Shown: positions 17,986 through 27,187, numbered from the stretch's first letter. The stretch: 64,000 nucleotides of DNA from CALODL01 sp942492115 (GCA_942492115.1 CALODL010000022.1:164931-228930); one strand, 5' to 3'. Notes: generated from the sequence alone by a model not told the origin. Translations and numbers: made by a program.

Positions 17986-18200
17986 CGTGCTCCTCCGTTG
18001 TGGGTCCGCGCCGGCACACGTGATGCCACCGTGTCGATTTCCGTGTTCACCGTTTGGGCATAGAATCGTGATCGACAAATGCGGCAACGAGTGAGTCGGC
18101 CCACGCGGGTCGCCGCGATGCGCGTCAGAGACCCGCATGCCGGGCACGCACACAGGTGTCGCGTGTGTCGTCGGATCGAATTCTTGATCAAATGAAACAT
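17982..18200 (-). CDS. Small zinc-ribbon protein, coupled to DUF2383-like gene
   Basis: A 72-aa protein with two CxxC knuckles, CPAC and CRIC, 18 residues apart and surrounded by Arg/Lys (RIAATRVGRLTRC). This fits a single zinc ribbon. The ATG at 18200 has AAGGAG 6 nt upstream. Its TGA overlaps the next gene's ATG, and both share a sigma-54 promoter whose predicted start site is only ~15 nt before this ATG. No family is recognised with confidence. The basic ribbon suggests nucleic-acid binding or an adaptor role; that is inference. Confidence 0.75.
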   Translation of the reverse strand: MFHLIKNSIRRHTRHLCACPACGSLTRIAATRVGRLTRCRICRSRFYAQTVNTEIDTVASRVPARTHNGGAR

Positions 18201-18224
18201 GGACAGCTCCTTTCACTGTCACAA

Positions 18225-18241
18225 GGGCACGTCCTGTGCCA
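18225..18241 (-). promoter_or_regulatory. Sigma-54 promoter of zinc-ribbon/DUF2383 operon
   Basis: On the minus strand TGGCAC (18241-18236), five bases, then GTGC (18230-18227). GG and GC are 10 nt apart as required; the -12 element has GTGC in place of TTGC. Predicted start of transcription is near 18215, just before the ribosome site and ATG 18200. A dyad activator site lies about 100 bp upstream. Confidence 0.75.
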
Positions 18242-18314
18242 GGCGGCCCGGTGACCCGGGATTCGCCCAGTGCGATCCCTGGCGGGTCAGAATGGACCGT
18301 GTTGCCCGCAAAAG

Positions 18315-18329
18315 GCGACAGGATGTCGC
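18315..18329. promoter_or_regulatory. Activator-site dyad GCGACA-N3-TGTCGC, copy 1
   Basis: GCGACA (18315-18320), GGA, TGTCGC (18324-18329). It lies about -100 to -114 relative to the predicted sigma-54 start for the zinc-ribbon operon. The same dyad, with identical arms and the same 3-nt spacer, precedes the second sigma-54 promoter at 21175-21190. Confidence 0.7.
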
Positions 18330-18397
18330 GGCTGTATCAGGCTACGACAAGTAGGTCTGGCAGGGGGTGACGCATGACGACGGGCGGCGACATCGGG

Positions 18398-19759
18398 TCA
18401 ATCGTCAGTGTCTTCGGTCCATGACTTGAGCTTGCGCTGCAGCGTTCGAACTGAAATACCGAGGGACTCCGCAGCCCGGGTCTTGTTGCCATCATGGCGG
18501 TCCAGGGCTTGCTGTACGGCTTGCTTTTCCAGGTCAGCGATGGTTGCCCCGGCCGGAATCTGCGGAGAGTCCTCGGGCGTATGGTCGGGACTCTTGATGT
18601 GGGGCGGAACGTCCTCGACTCCGAGCTGTGTGTCCTTGGCCATCACGACCATGCTCTCGAGGCAATTGGCCAGCTGTCGTACATTTCCTGGCCAGGGGAA
18701 GTCCTGGAGGAACATCATCAGTTCCTCATCGGGCTGCATCATGGGTCGCGCATTGGTTTCACAGAGTTGGGTGAGCAGGTGGTTGACCAGCAATGGGATA
18801 TCCGCGCGACGCTGGCGCAATGAGGGCAAGTGAATACGCACGACGCTGAGACGGTAATACAGATCCTCTCTGAATTGCTCACGAGTGCACAAGTCCTGCA
18901 GATCGCGTGAGGTGGCCGCTACGACACGCGTGTTGCACGTGACTTCCGTATTTCCCCCAACCGGTGTAATCACGCGGTTTTCCAGGACGCGCAGAAGCTT
19001 GGCTTGTGACTCCAGTGCAAAATCACCAATCTCGTCGATAAACAGAGTCCCGCCATCGGCTGCCTGAAACCGCCCGACACGGTTGGATGTAGCACCGGTA
19101 AATGCACCCTTGATGTGCCCAAACAACTCGCTCTCTACCAGACTTTGCGGTACAGCAGCCATGTTGACCGCAACGAACGGCCCTCCTTTACGATTGCTGT
19201 GGGCATGGATGGACTGAGCGACAAGTTCTTTTCCCGTTCCGGATTCACCCGTGACCAGGATCGTGCTTTCTGCCAGAGCGGCCCGGCGAATACGATCGAA
19301 GACTTCGAGCATCGCGGGAGAACGCCCAATGATATTGTCGAACGCGATGTCATCTCCGAGTTCATCATGCTGCGGAGGTTCTGCTGCCCGATTTTCATTG
19401 CCAATATATTGTCTGACCAGACCCAGAAGTTCCTGTGGGTTGACTGGTTTGGTCAAGAAATTGGACGCCCCTAACTTCATTGATTCCACCGCGGTTTCGA
19501 TATCGCCATGAGCGGTCACGAGGATAAATGGCGTAAACGGGCGCTTGCATTTCCAGGCATGCAGAAGATCCATGCCGCTCTGCGGGCCCATCCGCAGGTC
19601 GGTTATTACCAGATCGATCGATTCCTCGATGTGGGCGAGTGCCTCCTCTGCTCCACCGACGGCAACGACTGCGAACTCCTCGAGGCGGAGGATTCGCGCC
19701 AGTGCGTTGCGTTCAGACCGCTCATCTTCGACGATCAGTATCTTCCGGTTCATGCTCAC
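18398..19759 (-). CDS. NtrC-family sigma-54 response regulator
   Basis: A 453-aa activator. The receiver domain (1-120) has the phosphoacceptor D54 in VITDLRMG and acidic residues EDE near position 11. The AAA+ domain has Walker A GESGTGKE, the sigma-54 loop GAFTGA, Walker B GGTLFIDEIGD and an arginine-rich end. The C-terminus is a Fis-type helix-turn-helix (DGNKTRAAESLGISVRTLQRKL). It overlaps the upstream histidine kinase by 4 bp. Two sigma-54 promoters with one shared dyad lie within 3 kb and are its obvious candidate targets, one of them its own operon. Confidence 0.95.
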   Translation of the reverse strand: MSMNRKILIVEDERSERNALARILRLEEFAVVAVGGAEEALAHIEESIDLVITDLRMGPQSGMDLLHAWKCKRPFTPFILVTAHGDIETAVESMKLGASNFLTKPVNPQELLGLVRQYIGNENRAAEPPQHDELGDDIAFDNIIGRSPAMLEVFDRIRRAALAESTILVTGESGTGKELVAQSIHAHSNRKGGPFVAVNMAAVPQSLVESELFGHIKGAFTGATSNRVGRFQAADGGTLFIDEIGDFALESQAKLLRVLENRVITPVGGNTEVTCNTRVVAATSRDLQDLCTREQFREDLYYRLSVVRIHLPSLRQRRADIPLLVNHLLTQLCETNARPMMQPDEELMMFLQDFPWPGNVRQLANCLESMVVMAKDTQLGVEDVPPHIKSPDHTPEDSPQIPAGATIADLEKQAVQQALDRHDGNKTRAAESLGISVRTLQRKLKSWTEDTDD

Positions 19760-21141
19760 CCCACTGTACCTGAACTGGGTCTTGTTGTTCGTGGCATGCC
19801 GATCAAGAACGTTGTGCCATCCTCGGATGTTTCAAGATTGATGGCGCCGTCCGCTTCCTCGATGAAGCGTTTAACCAGAGCCAACCCGAGCCCACAACCT
19901 GATTCTTTGGTCGTGAAAAACGGATCGAAAATGCTGCCCAGCACGGCATCCGGCACTCCCGGGCCATTGTCCACCACGCGTATTTCAATCCAGGATTCGG
20001 ACACACGCGTGCGAACTTCGATGATTCCGTGCGGTCCGGCGGCGTCTCGCGCATTGGACAACAAGTTAAGAATCGCCTGGCGGAACCGGTCGCGGTCCAT
20101 ACGGACGAACAGATCGTGATCGCCGAAACGGGTTTTTAGTTCGATGTCGTCATGTTCAACCACGCGCGCCATGAAGTCGAGTATGTTGCGAATCTCATCT
20201 CTGAGATCGAACACTTCGATGCGGGCTCGATCGGGCCGTGCATAGCCCAGGATCGTCTTGAGCAAATTCTCCAGGCGCTCGATTTCCTGATCTGACTCAG
20301 TGACGATGTGCTCGATCTCTTCGCGAGAGTGGTCAAGATCGAGGCCGGGTTTGACGTGGAGCTTGATCGCGTGCAGGTTCAGTCGGAGCGCATTCAGTGG
20401 ATTACGCACCTCGTGGGCCAGGGCTCCAGCCAGGCGACCCAATTCAATGAATTGTTGCGTGCGGGCCATACCAAGGGCCTGCTGCAGGGCGGTGGTTCGG
20501 CGCGACAGAAAGAAGAGCGACAAGCCCGAGCCCAGCACGATCAGAATCGTAAGTCCGCCGATGACGAGCCAACGCCCGTATAGGTGACGGCGTTGTTTGG
20601 CCACAGCGTCATCCAGCCAGTTGACATCGAATCCTGAGTGGTATGAGCCGATGCGTGCGCCGTTGAATTTGATTGGAATTCTGATATCGAAGGCGAGTTG
20701 GCCGCCTGCGAGAATGGGGCTGGCCGTCATCACTACGTTGTCGCCGGCTTCAGGCAGGCTGTCGATGAACCACTGGTCATCAAGGCGTTTGCCCCGGTGT
20801 TGTTTCTCGGTGTGCCTGACAACCCGGCCGTCGACATCCAGCAAGGCGGCGTAGAGACGCTGTGCTTCGCGCGGTACGACCTCTTGCCAGAACCTGTCGA
20901 GCCACTTGGCCTCATGCAGTGCGGACAACTGGTTTGCATCAGGTCGATCTTCGAGATAGTACTCAATCCGTCCTACCGTTCTTTCGGCGTGAGAGCGCAA
21001 ACGATTGACTTCGCTGAGCAACAGCGCCCGCCGGGCATCTGACATGTCGCGCCATGCACCCCAGCCAGTGACGCCCAATACCAGCGCTAGTGCGGCGCCG
21101 AGGCACAGATACGCGGCGATACTCGAGTTCACTTCTTTCAC
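19756..21141 (-). CDS. Membrane sensor histidine kinase (NtrB/AtoS-like)
   Basis: A 461-aa kinase. The GTG at 21141 is the likely start (GAGG upstream). TM1 spans ~10-28 and TM2 ~190-212 (IGGLTILIVLGSGLSLFFL), framing a ~160-residue periplasmic sensor. The sensor has the phrases VDGRVVRHTEKQHRG and GARIGSYHSGFD, a CHASE/dCache-like style. The HisKA H-box is GALAHEVRNPLNALR with the phospho-acceptor His. The ATPase part has NLLSNARDA (N-box), VDNGPGVPD (G1) and GCGLGLALVKRF (G2). It is the first gene of a sigma-54-type operon with the response regulator, so autoactivation is likely. Confidence 0.94.
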   Translation of the reverse strand: MKEVNSSIAAYLCLGAALALVLGVTGWGAWRDMSDARRALLLSEVNRLRSHAERTVGRIEYYLEDRPDANQLSALHEAKWLDRFWQEVVPREAQRLYAALLDVDGRVVRHTEKQHRGKRLDDQWFIDSLPEAGDNVVMTASPILAGGQLAFDIRIPIKFNGARIGSYHSGFDVNWLDDAVAKQRRHLYGRWLVIGGLTILIVLGSGLSLFFLSRRTTALQQALGMARTQQFIELGRLAGALAHEVRNPLNALRLNLHAIKLHVKPGLDLDHSREEIEHIVTESDQEIERLENLLKTILGYARPDRARIEVFDLRDEIRNILDFMARVVEHDDIELKTRFGDHDLFVRMDRDRFRQAILNLLSNARDAAGPHGIIEVRTRVSESWIEIRVVDNGPGVPDAVLGSIFDPFFTTKESGCGLGLALVKRFIEEADGAINLETSEDGTTFLIGMPRTTRPSSGTVG

Positions 21142-21174
21142 GGTCCCGGATCCTCACGCAAGTCTGTACCACGG

Positions 21175-21190
21175 AGCAAGCGTTGTGCCA
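21175..21190 (-). promoter_or_regulatory. Sigma-54 promoter of the two-component operon
   Basis: On the minus strand TGGCAC (21190-21185), five bases, TTGC (21179-21176) and T: a perfect -24/-12 match with GG-N10-GC. The predicted start is near 21164, 23 nt before the histidine-kinase GTG. Confidence 0.9.
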
Positions 21191-21296
21191 CGCCGGGGAC
21201 GCGGAAACAAGACCTCCTGGCAGCGTCGGTACCCGGGCAACAGATGCGATCGTATTGCCGCTCAAGACATTAAGGATGCCACTGGCCTCGGGCAGT

Positions 21297-21313
21297 GGCG
21301 ACAAATTGTCGCC
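21297..21313. promoter_or_regulatory. Activator-site dyad GCGACA-N3-TGTCGC, copy 2
   Basis: G-GCGACA (to 21303), AAT, TGTCGC-C (from 21307) form a 17-bp near-perfect palindrome. It is about -134 to -148 from the predicted sigma-54 start of the kinase operon. The arms are identical to the dyad at 18315-18329. Confidence 0.7.
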
Positions 21314-21877
21314 CCCGGGTGGTACATCGGGACGACAGATTGACCCACGGGGTTCCCGTTAATGGTCGGGAAGTGGGTGGGGCGCGGTTGGAACGGCATG
21401 TGCCCATGGTCTCTGACATGCGCGACGACGCCACAGGTCAGATCACGAAGCGAACACTGGTGCGTTTGCCCACACCCCTGTTTGACGAGGTGCGTTCGCT
21501 GGCGGAACTGGAGCTACGGAGCATCAACAGCCAAATCATCTGCATGTTGCGTCGCAGTCTCGATGATCGCCGTGATCATGCACAGCAGCGCAAGGAAGAT
21601 GGCCCGAGAAGTGGAGGACCCATAGTGATAGTATGCGAGAACACGAATATCGGCTCGAACTCACAAGCAGGCATGATCCAAGGCCCCTCGAGGTTCAATC
21701 GTGTCCGGAAATTCATTGGGCCATTCGAGGGCGATGCCAAGACCATGACGATGGGCATCGCGGCGAATGAGTTCCGCGGTGTCGTTTTGCAGGCTAGCAA
21801 GACGGCACCATCCTCGGAACGCAGAGTCAGGAGTACGTTGCCTTCGCGAAACATATCGGTTGATACGTTTCTTATCA

Positions 21878-21982
<105 letters not shown>

Positions 21983-22459
21983 TCACCCCAGGCCAATTAC
22001 AGCGCGTGCGACGGGACCTGTAACCTCTTGCACCACAAATATGACACAGAACAGGCAATTTGCAAACCATTGCGTTGATTTCGCTGCATTTCATCACAAA
22101 ACGTATCAAGTATACGTTTTGCCTCGCGCGTACGCGCGAGGCCGTATCCAACGTACTATGTATATCGCAACGGGCGGCAAGTGTCAGTGACGGTCCAGGC
22201 GATGAGTCCAGCCGAAAACTTCAATCCCACTCCATATCCATTTGGCGTGTTGATTTGCGAAGATGAAGATTACACCTTGGGGACGCCGCTCTTTCCAACA
22301 CCGGGAGGGCGTTGCGGTGATGCGGTTAGTCCTGCTGATCCAAGCGCTCGAATACCTCCGAGTAATTACATCATTCCATAATAAGTGGGTGTTATGATGG
22401 CACGCGAGTCTACAGCCAAGCGGCAACAGCACTTAGTCACCGAGCTCGGAGAATCCAAA
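21983..22459. other. Gene-free left end of island
   Basis: About 480 bp without a supported gene. Apart from the two dyads at 22097-22142 it holds no recognisable feature, and its start at 21983 is where similarity to tRNA-Arg ends. Confidence 0.5.
22097..22142. repeat. Two abutting dyads near the island's left end
   Basis: CAAAACGTAT (22097-22106) and ATACGTTTTG (22112-22121) form a 10-bp stem with a 5-nt spacer. Directly adjoining, positions 22121-22142 are a perfect 22-bp palindrome with half-site GCCTCGCGCGT. One dyad is A+T-rich, the other almost pure G+C. They are 115-160 bp inside the island edge. Possible roles are an operator, a recombination accessory site or a terminator; none is proven. 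Confidence 0.65.
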
Positions 22460-23599
22460 ATGCTCAGAATCGGCATCGTGGCGATCGCGATATTCTACTT
22501 CGCAGAGTTCTCCCGAGCGGGGGTACCGGCTCAGAACCAGAGGGGAGAAAGACGTGCTGAACGAGGCATTCCGCAACCGGATTCGCCGTATGATTCGATT
22601 AAGGCGTATGAGGCGGTTCTGCGCCTTGACGAAGGCGACCGTCGCGTGGCTCTTCGCCGCATCGTAAGTAGTGATGATATGATGTTCCGCGCGTCGGCGG
22701 CTAGCGAGTTGTTTCGATTAGGTCATCAAGAAGACGCGGCATTTGTCGTGCCCTGGGTTGCCGGTTGGCAGCCGCGTGAGCAGCTCGAGCTGCTACAGGG
22801 GCTGCCGCTTGTCGGGCCGACACGCGCGGAATCTGTGGCGCTGGCTCGAGAGATCCTGCGTGGCAGCGTGATACCACAGAACGAGGCTGTGCATCGACGT
22901 CATCCCAGCGCGTTGGGAGCAGCTGCAGTGTTTCTTGCATATCACACTGCAAATCGCAGCGAGGTCAAGCTGGTGGAGAATGTTATACGGCGCCACCCCG
23001 GGCATTATGGTTTGTGGATGGCATTGTCGCTGATGGGGCCGAGTGATGAGTTAACAGAGCTAGCCAAGGAACTTGCTGCCGACGACGGCAGGGAGCTAGA
23101 GGTTCGCATTGCTGCCGGCTTGACGCTTGGCCAGGATTCGCCCGAGCATGAATGGGCCAACAAGGCCCTACGGGAATTCATTGACCGATACAAGAACGTG
23201 GAATACCCGCCGCGATCTGATGCCGAGACTACACCGAACGGCAGTGTAAGAGAGTTTGCTGCACGAAAGAGAGTGGCAGGCCTAATTCAAGTATTGTGCA
23301 AGGAGGGACAAGGAGATTACACGCTGGAGCTACTGGCAGCCAGAAATGCTGTCATCCGAGATGTGGCAGGTATCGTGCTTGTGCTCCATGCTCCGGGGAA
23401 GCTACTGAATGATGCCGACCTTCAACTGAGTGGAAGGGACATTCAGAGGCTGGGGGTGTTAGTATCCGTGTCGCGCCCGGATCTGCGTCAGACGTTTGAA
23501 CAGAAACTGATCGCGATCGAAGACAATCCGTATTATGAACAAATGGTTTTGAATCTAGGTCTGTTCGCGGACGCTGGTGGTGTGGTTGCCGGAAGGTGA
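22460..23599 (+). CDS. Secreted HEAT-repeat-like protein, unknown
   Basis: A 379-aa exported protein. ATG 22460 has GGAGA upstream and opens a signal peptide (LRIGIVAIAIFYFAEFSRAG); the frame is open back to 22385. The mature protein is helical. It has repeated units such as MMFRASAASELFRLGHQEDA, LEVRIAAGLTLGQDS and VREFAARKRVAGLIQV that resemble HEAT/PBS-lyase-type repeats, though no single repeat is canonical. It lies in the island with no operon partner (next gene is convergent). Codon use looks less G+C-biased than in flanking genes. Function unknown. Confidence 0.75.
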   Translation: MLRIGIVAIAIFYFAEFSRAGVPAQNQRGERRAERGIPQPDSPYDSIKAYEAVLRLDEGDRRVALRRIVSSDDMMFRASAASELFRLGHQEDAAFVVPWVAGWQPREQLELLQGLPLVGPTRAESVALAREILRGSVIPQNEAVHRRHPSALGAAAVFLAYHTANRSEVKLVENVIRRHPGHYGLWMALSLMGPSDELTELAKELAADDGRELEVRIAAGLTLGQDSPEHEWANKALREFIDRYKNVEYPPRSDAETTPNGSVREFAARKRVAGLIQVLCKEGQGDYTLELLAARNAVIRDVAGIVLVLHAPGKLLNDADLQLSGRDIQRLGVLVSVSRPDLRQTFEQKLIAIEDNPYYEQMVLNLGLFADAGGVVAGR

Positions 23600-23661
23600 T
23601 CCGTATACGTGAGGGCACCGCAGATGTTCGGAAGCGGCGTGGTCGAACTGGGTAGGCAGGA

Positions 23662-24009
23662 TTATAGTTCATCGGTTCTCGTACCGCACTCTGGGCAACG
23701 CGGATCGCGCAAGCCGCGAAGGGAGTAACCGCAATGTATACATTGTCCTGCGGCGATCTCTCTAGCAACAGCGAACGCCGAGAATACGACTCCTGCCAGC
23801 ATTCCCAACATGAGAGCGAGCAGTGTACAAAGCAAGTCGGAGAGAAAGCCGCCATGTCGACTCAACGACACGACAACTATTGGGGCCGCTATCGAGACAA
23901 TCAAGAACGGGAGGCTGGCAAGCCAGGGGAGTCTTCTGCAGCAGCTTCCGATCAAGCACCCTTCCCCGAATGCAATGCAAATAGCGAGAATGACAAAGAA
24001 ATCTAGCAT
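23662..24009 (-). CDS. Membrane protein with planctomycete zinc ribbon
   Basis: A 115-aa protein. Three hydrophobic stretches (~1-20, 28-50, 55-82) make up the N-terminal part. It ends in a ribbon C-x2-C-x-YSLRGL...RCPECG (HCGYSLRGLRDPRCPECG) that recurs in many planctomycete membrane proteins. The ribbon would be cytoplasmic next to the last helix. The ATG at 24009 has no clear ribosome site. Function unknown. It is convergent with the HEAT-like gene and part of the island. Confidence 0.72.
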   Translation of the reverse strand: MLDFFVILAICIAFGEGCLIGSCCRRLPWLASLPFLIVSIAAPIVVVSLSRHGGFLSDLLCTLLALMLGMLAGVVFSAFAVAREIAAGQCIHCGYSLRGLRDPRCPECGTRTDEL

Positions 24010-24205
24010 TGATCCGGCACCGGAGGCTTCTTGGGGGCGTAATGTTCAAGCAGACACATCTATCAGGAGCATATCGTTGCGGCTAATGTATGTGGAGCCC
24101 ATTCTGAGGCTGCGAATACGCAAGGATCAATAGGGTGCGTGTATGTTCTTTGTTTGAGCCGTCATGTTGTGAGACGGCCCACGAGCAACCTAAGAGGAGA
24201 AAGCT

Positions 24206-27187
24206 GTGGTATTGCCGAGCAACAGAGCGTGTATTCTTGTCTTGCTCACGTTAGCCACGGGGCCTCAGGTTGACGGCCAATTACCGCATCTTGACGAGAG
24301 TTGGACAGTCACCGTCAACGGCCAAACCGTCCAGGTGAACCCTGACGGGAGTTTCCAGATCCCAAATATCGCGGCTCTCGATTCCACGGATGATGGGGTC
24401 AGCGATGATTTCTATCGGCTCGTTGCCAGAAGCGCGACCTCTGCGCACGGCACTCGGTACTTCGTGACTGATAGCGTCAGTCTGTTCCAGCTCGCAAACG
24501 ATACGCTGACGCTCATACCTCCCCAAAGTCTGGTTAGTGTAGAGGCGCTTGATATTCCCGATCAGCTTGTGCTGTCCGGAGCGGACAGCGTGATTCACCT
24601 TGAAGATGCCGAACCACGTCTGCAGCTGACGGCTCTGGCGGAGTACTCGCAGAGCGGGTCGACTGATGTGACCGCGAGCCAGTGGGTGTTGTATCGGAGT
24701 AGCAACGAGGCAATAGCCACCGTATCGGTTGACGGGCTCGTGACCGGCGTGATGCCTGGGACTGTCGTCATCATGGCATCGCTCGAGGGCGTTGCGGCGA
24801 CGAAGGTCATCACGATTCAACAGGCAGAGGTCTCGACCACGATCGAGGGCTATGTGTTTGATGCGAGCGGTCAACCGATCATTGGGGCAACCGTGAATGT
24901 GCAGGAGCCGCCGCTGGCGACAGTCAGTGACGCGGCCGGTTTCTTTGAATTCGTGGATGTGGCGATTGGCGCGACCGAGCCGTTCGTGACGTTGTCGGCT
25001 TCAACCATCAAGGGTGGCACGGGTATGGCGCCAGGCGTTGAGGTCATGGCAAATGGCCTGACCGATGCCGGGATCATCACCGTGTTGACGCCCATCGAGC
25101 ATCCGTTGTTTCCCGGGCAGCGCTTCAAGGTGGCAGATGATACGAGGTCGATGGCTGTTGGGTACTTCGATAACGATGGGGCAGAAGACATTGTTGTGGC
25201 TAGTCGTGATAGTCTGGAGGTTTTGTGGGGGCAGGGAGATGGCACGTTTGTTGATGGCGTCGTGGAGCCGATTGCAGGTGTCGCCAGCTTGGTCTCGACT
25301 GTTGTCGTCGCCGATTTTGATGGCGACTCATTCGATGACATTGTCGTCGACTCGGATCTAAATATTGTCGTTATGTTGAGCAACGGCGATGGGACCTTCT
25401 CGCGATCTGACTATGTAGTCTCGACATCAAACGCTCTTGTAGATTGTGATGTGGCTGACGTGCAAGGTGATGGGTATCCGGATATCGTTACATTGAGTAA
25501 GTGGGATCAGAAGCTCTATGTGCTGCTGTACGATCCGCAAGGAGGACCTGGGCAGGAGTTTGTCTTGCAGGCCCCTGTGGACCTGTCGAGCACATTTGAC
25601 ATGCTTGCTGTCGGCAATCTGGATTCAGACCCATTTGGTGATGCGGTCGTAGGCAACACTTCAGGATTCGAAGTGCTTCGTAATACGGGGAGCGGAATCC
25701 CGGGCGTAGGACAGTGGTACGCAGAGCCTCTGTCGAATGGGGACTTCGCCGTAGGCGATGTGGACGGCGATGGTGATGCCGACGTTGTGGCTGGGGCCAA
25801 TGGGATGACGATTTACAGCAGCGATGGGTCCGCAAGCCTGGTAGTCGAGCGTGGTCATGCAGACATCCAGACGGGCGTGTTCCCCGTAGAGTCCATTCGC
25901 GTCGTAAAGGACAATGGGCTGGGGGATGAGAGCATCGTAGTAGCTGGCGCGTCACAGTGTGCCGTTCTCGAACAGAGTGGAGGTGGGTGGGAGGCTGTCC
26001 AATTAGTTCAGTCTGGCGCGACTTCAAAGTCTGCGGCGCTTATTCAAGGCCATACGTCCGGATTGAAGTCCCTGGCGGTCGCCTCCGCAAGTACGGGCTG
26101 GGTCGGTGTATTCGAGCGCCCCGATGTGTTTACAACAGCATCGTATGTGTCGTTGGGCGGCGTTGAGAGAATCGATGCGGCGCTCTTCGATGCCGATAGC
26201 TTTGGGGACATTGTTGTTGCCGGGGCAGCTCAGTATCACATTCTGTTAAACAATGGCCTGGGAGGTTTAGGTCCGCCTCAATCGTTCTTTGCTGCCGGGT
26301 ACATCAATGGCCTGGCTGCAGAGGAGTTGAATGGAGATGGCCTGCCGGATGTCGCGGTTCTGGCCCATGCCGACCATGACCCCAATGATAGGATAATCGT
26401 CCACTGGAACGATCTCCTCGCCCCCGGGCAGTTTGATCAGCTGAGTATGATCGATTTGGAGATGACTGAGCCACTGGCTCTTGCGGTTGGAGAGTTCAAT
26501 TGTACTGCGCAGCTCGACATTGCGGTAGTAGGTCGAATCGAAGACAAAGCTCAATGGCAACGGGTGGAGCGTTTCTATAACGTGGCGGGTTCATTCAGTC
26601 CGGAGAATGCTGATCCAACTCTGTTGGCGGGGCTCCCCTCTGACTACAAGGCAGACGTTGCCGTAGTTAATCTCGATGGCGGAGCAGAGGATCTTCTTAT
26701 GGTGACGACAGATGTGCTGTCGTTTGTAGACAATGCAAGCTGCCTGCTGTCAGAAGCCACGGCATTGAGCACTTGGGATCCAACAGTCGTCATTGCGGCG
26801 GGCGATTTGGATGCGGATGGTGAACCTGATGTGGCCGTGGCGGAAACGGCCAACATAACAGTAGCGTATGGCGATGGGGCCGGGTGGTTCGATGATGTCA
26901 ACGCAGTACAGTATGGTACAGACTCCGCTTTTAGCGACATCCGACGGTTGCTCTTCGGAGACGTTAATGGCGATTCTCTCGACGACATAGTCTCAGTCAA
27001 TTACGGAACGGACACCGTCAGCATACTTATTCAGGCGACTGGTGGTGGATTTCAGGATGCGGGGCATTACTATTGTGGAACAGATCCGACCGATGCCGCG
27101 TTGCTCGATGTCGAGAATGATGGTGACCTCGATCTGGTAGTGGTCCACCAGGATGGGATTGCAGTGCTGCGAAATAAGCGATTCTGA
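24206..27187 (+). CDS. Secreted Big2/FG-GAP repeat surface protein
   Basis: A 993-aa exported protein. GTG 24206 is supported by AGGAG 7 nt upstream. After a signal peptide (ACILVLLTLATGPQVDG) comes a short unknown domain. Then there is a bacterial Ig-like (Big_2) domain (~120-210, ending VTGVMPGTVVIMASLEG) and a carboxypeptidase-regulatory-like domain (~212-300, TIEGYVFDASGQPIIGATV). From ~310 to the end it is FG-GAP/VCBS repeats with calcium-loop motifs such as DFDGDSFDD, DVDGDGDAD, NLDSDPFGD, DLDADGEPD and DVNGDSLDD. These form integrin-like propellers used in adhesion. It lies within the island and is the largest cargo gene. Confidence 0.88.
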   Translation: MVLPSNRACILVLLTLATGPQVDGQLPHLDESWTVTVNGQTVQVNPDGSFQIPNIAALDSTDDGVSDDFYRLVARSATSAHGTRYFVTDSVSLFQLANDTLTLIPPQSLVSVEALDIPDQLVLSGADSVIHLEDAEPRLQLTALAEYSQSGSTDVTASQWVLYRSSNEAIATVSVDGLVTGVMPGTVVIMASLEGVAATKVITIQQAEVSTTIEGYVFDASGQPIIGATVNVQEPPLATVSDAAGFFEFVDVAIGATEPFVTLSASTIKGGTGMAPGVEVMANGLTDAGIITVLTPIEHPLFPGQRFKVADDTRSMAVGYFDNDGAEDIVVASRDSLEVLWGQGDGTFVDGVVEPIAGVASLVSTVVVADFDGDSFDDIVVDSDLNIVVMLSNGDGTFSRSDYVVSTSNALVDCDVADVQGDGYPDIVTLSKWDQKLYVLLYDPQGGPGQEFVLQAPVDLSSTFDMLAVGNLDSDPFGDAVVGNTSGFEVLRNTGSGIPGVGQWYAEPLSNGDFAVGDVDGDGDADVVAGANGMTIYSSDGSASLVVERGHADIQTGVFPVESIRVVKDNGLGDESIVVAGASQCAVLEQSGGGWEAVQLVQSGATSKSAALIQGHTSGLKSLAVASASTGWVGVFERPDVFTTASYVSLGGVERIDAALFDADSFGDIVVAGAAQYHILLNNGLGGLGPPQSFFAAGYINGLAAEELNGDGLPDVAVLAHADHDPNDRIIVHWNDLLAPGQFDQLSMIDLEMTEPLALAVGEFNCTAQLDIAVVGRIEDKAQWQRVERFYNVAGSFSPENADPTLLAGLPSDYKADVAVVNLDGGAEDLLMVTTDVLSFVDNASCLLSEATALSTWDPTVVIAAGDLDADGEPDVAVAETANITVAYGDGAGWFDDVNAVQYGTDSAFSDIRRLLFGDVNGDSLDDIVSVNYGTDTVSILIQATGGGFQDAGHYYCGTDPTDAALLDVENDGDLDLVVVHQDGIAVLRNKRF

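Noticed and set aside
25240..25260. TGGCAC-N5-TTGA resembling a sigma-54 promoter
   Set aside because: Inside the FG-GAP coding region and lacks the GC of the -12 element.
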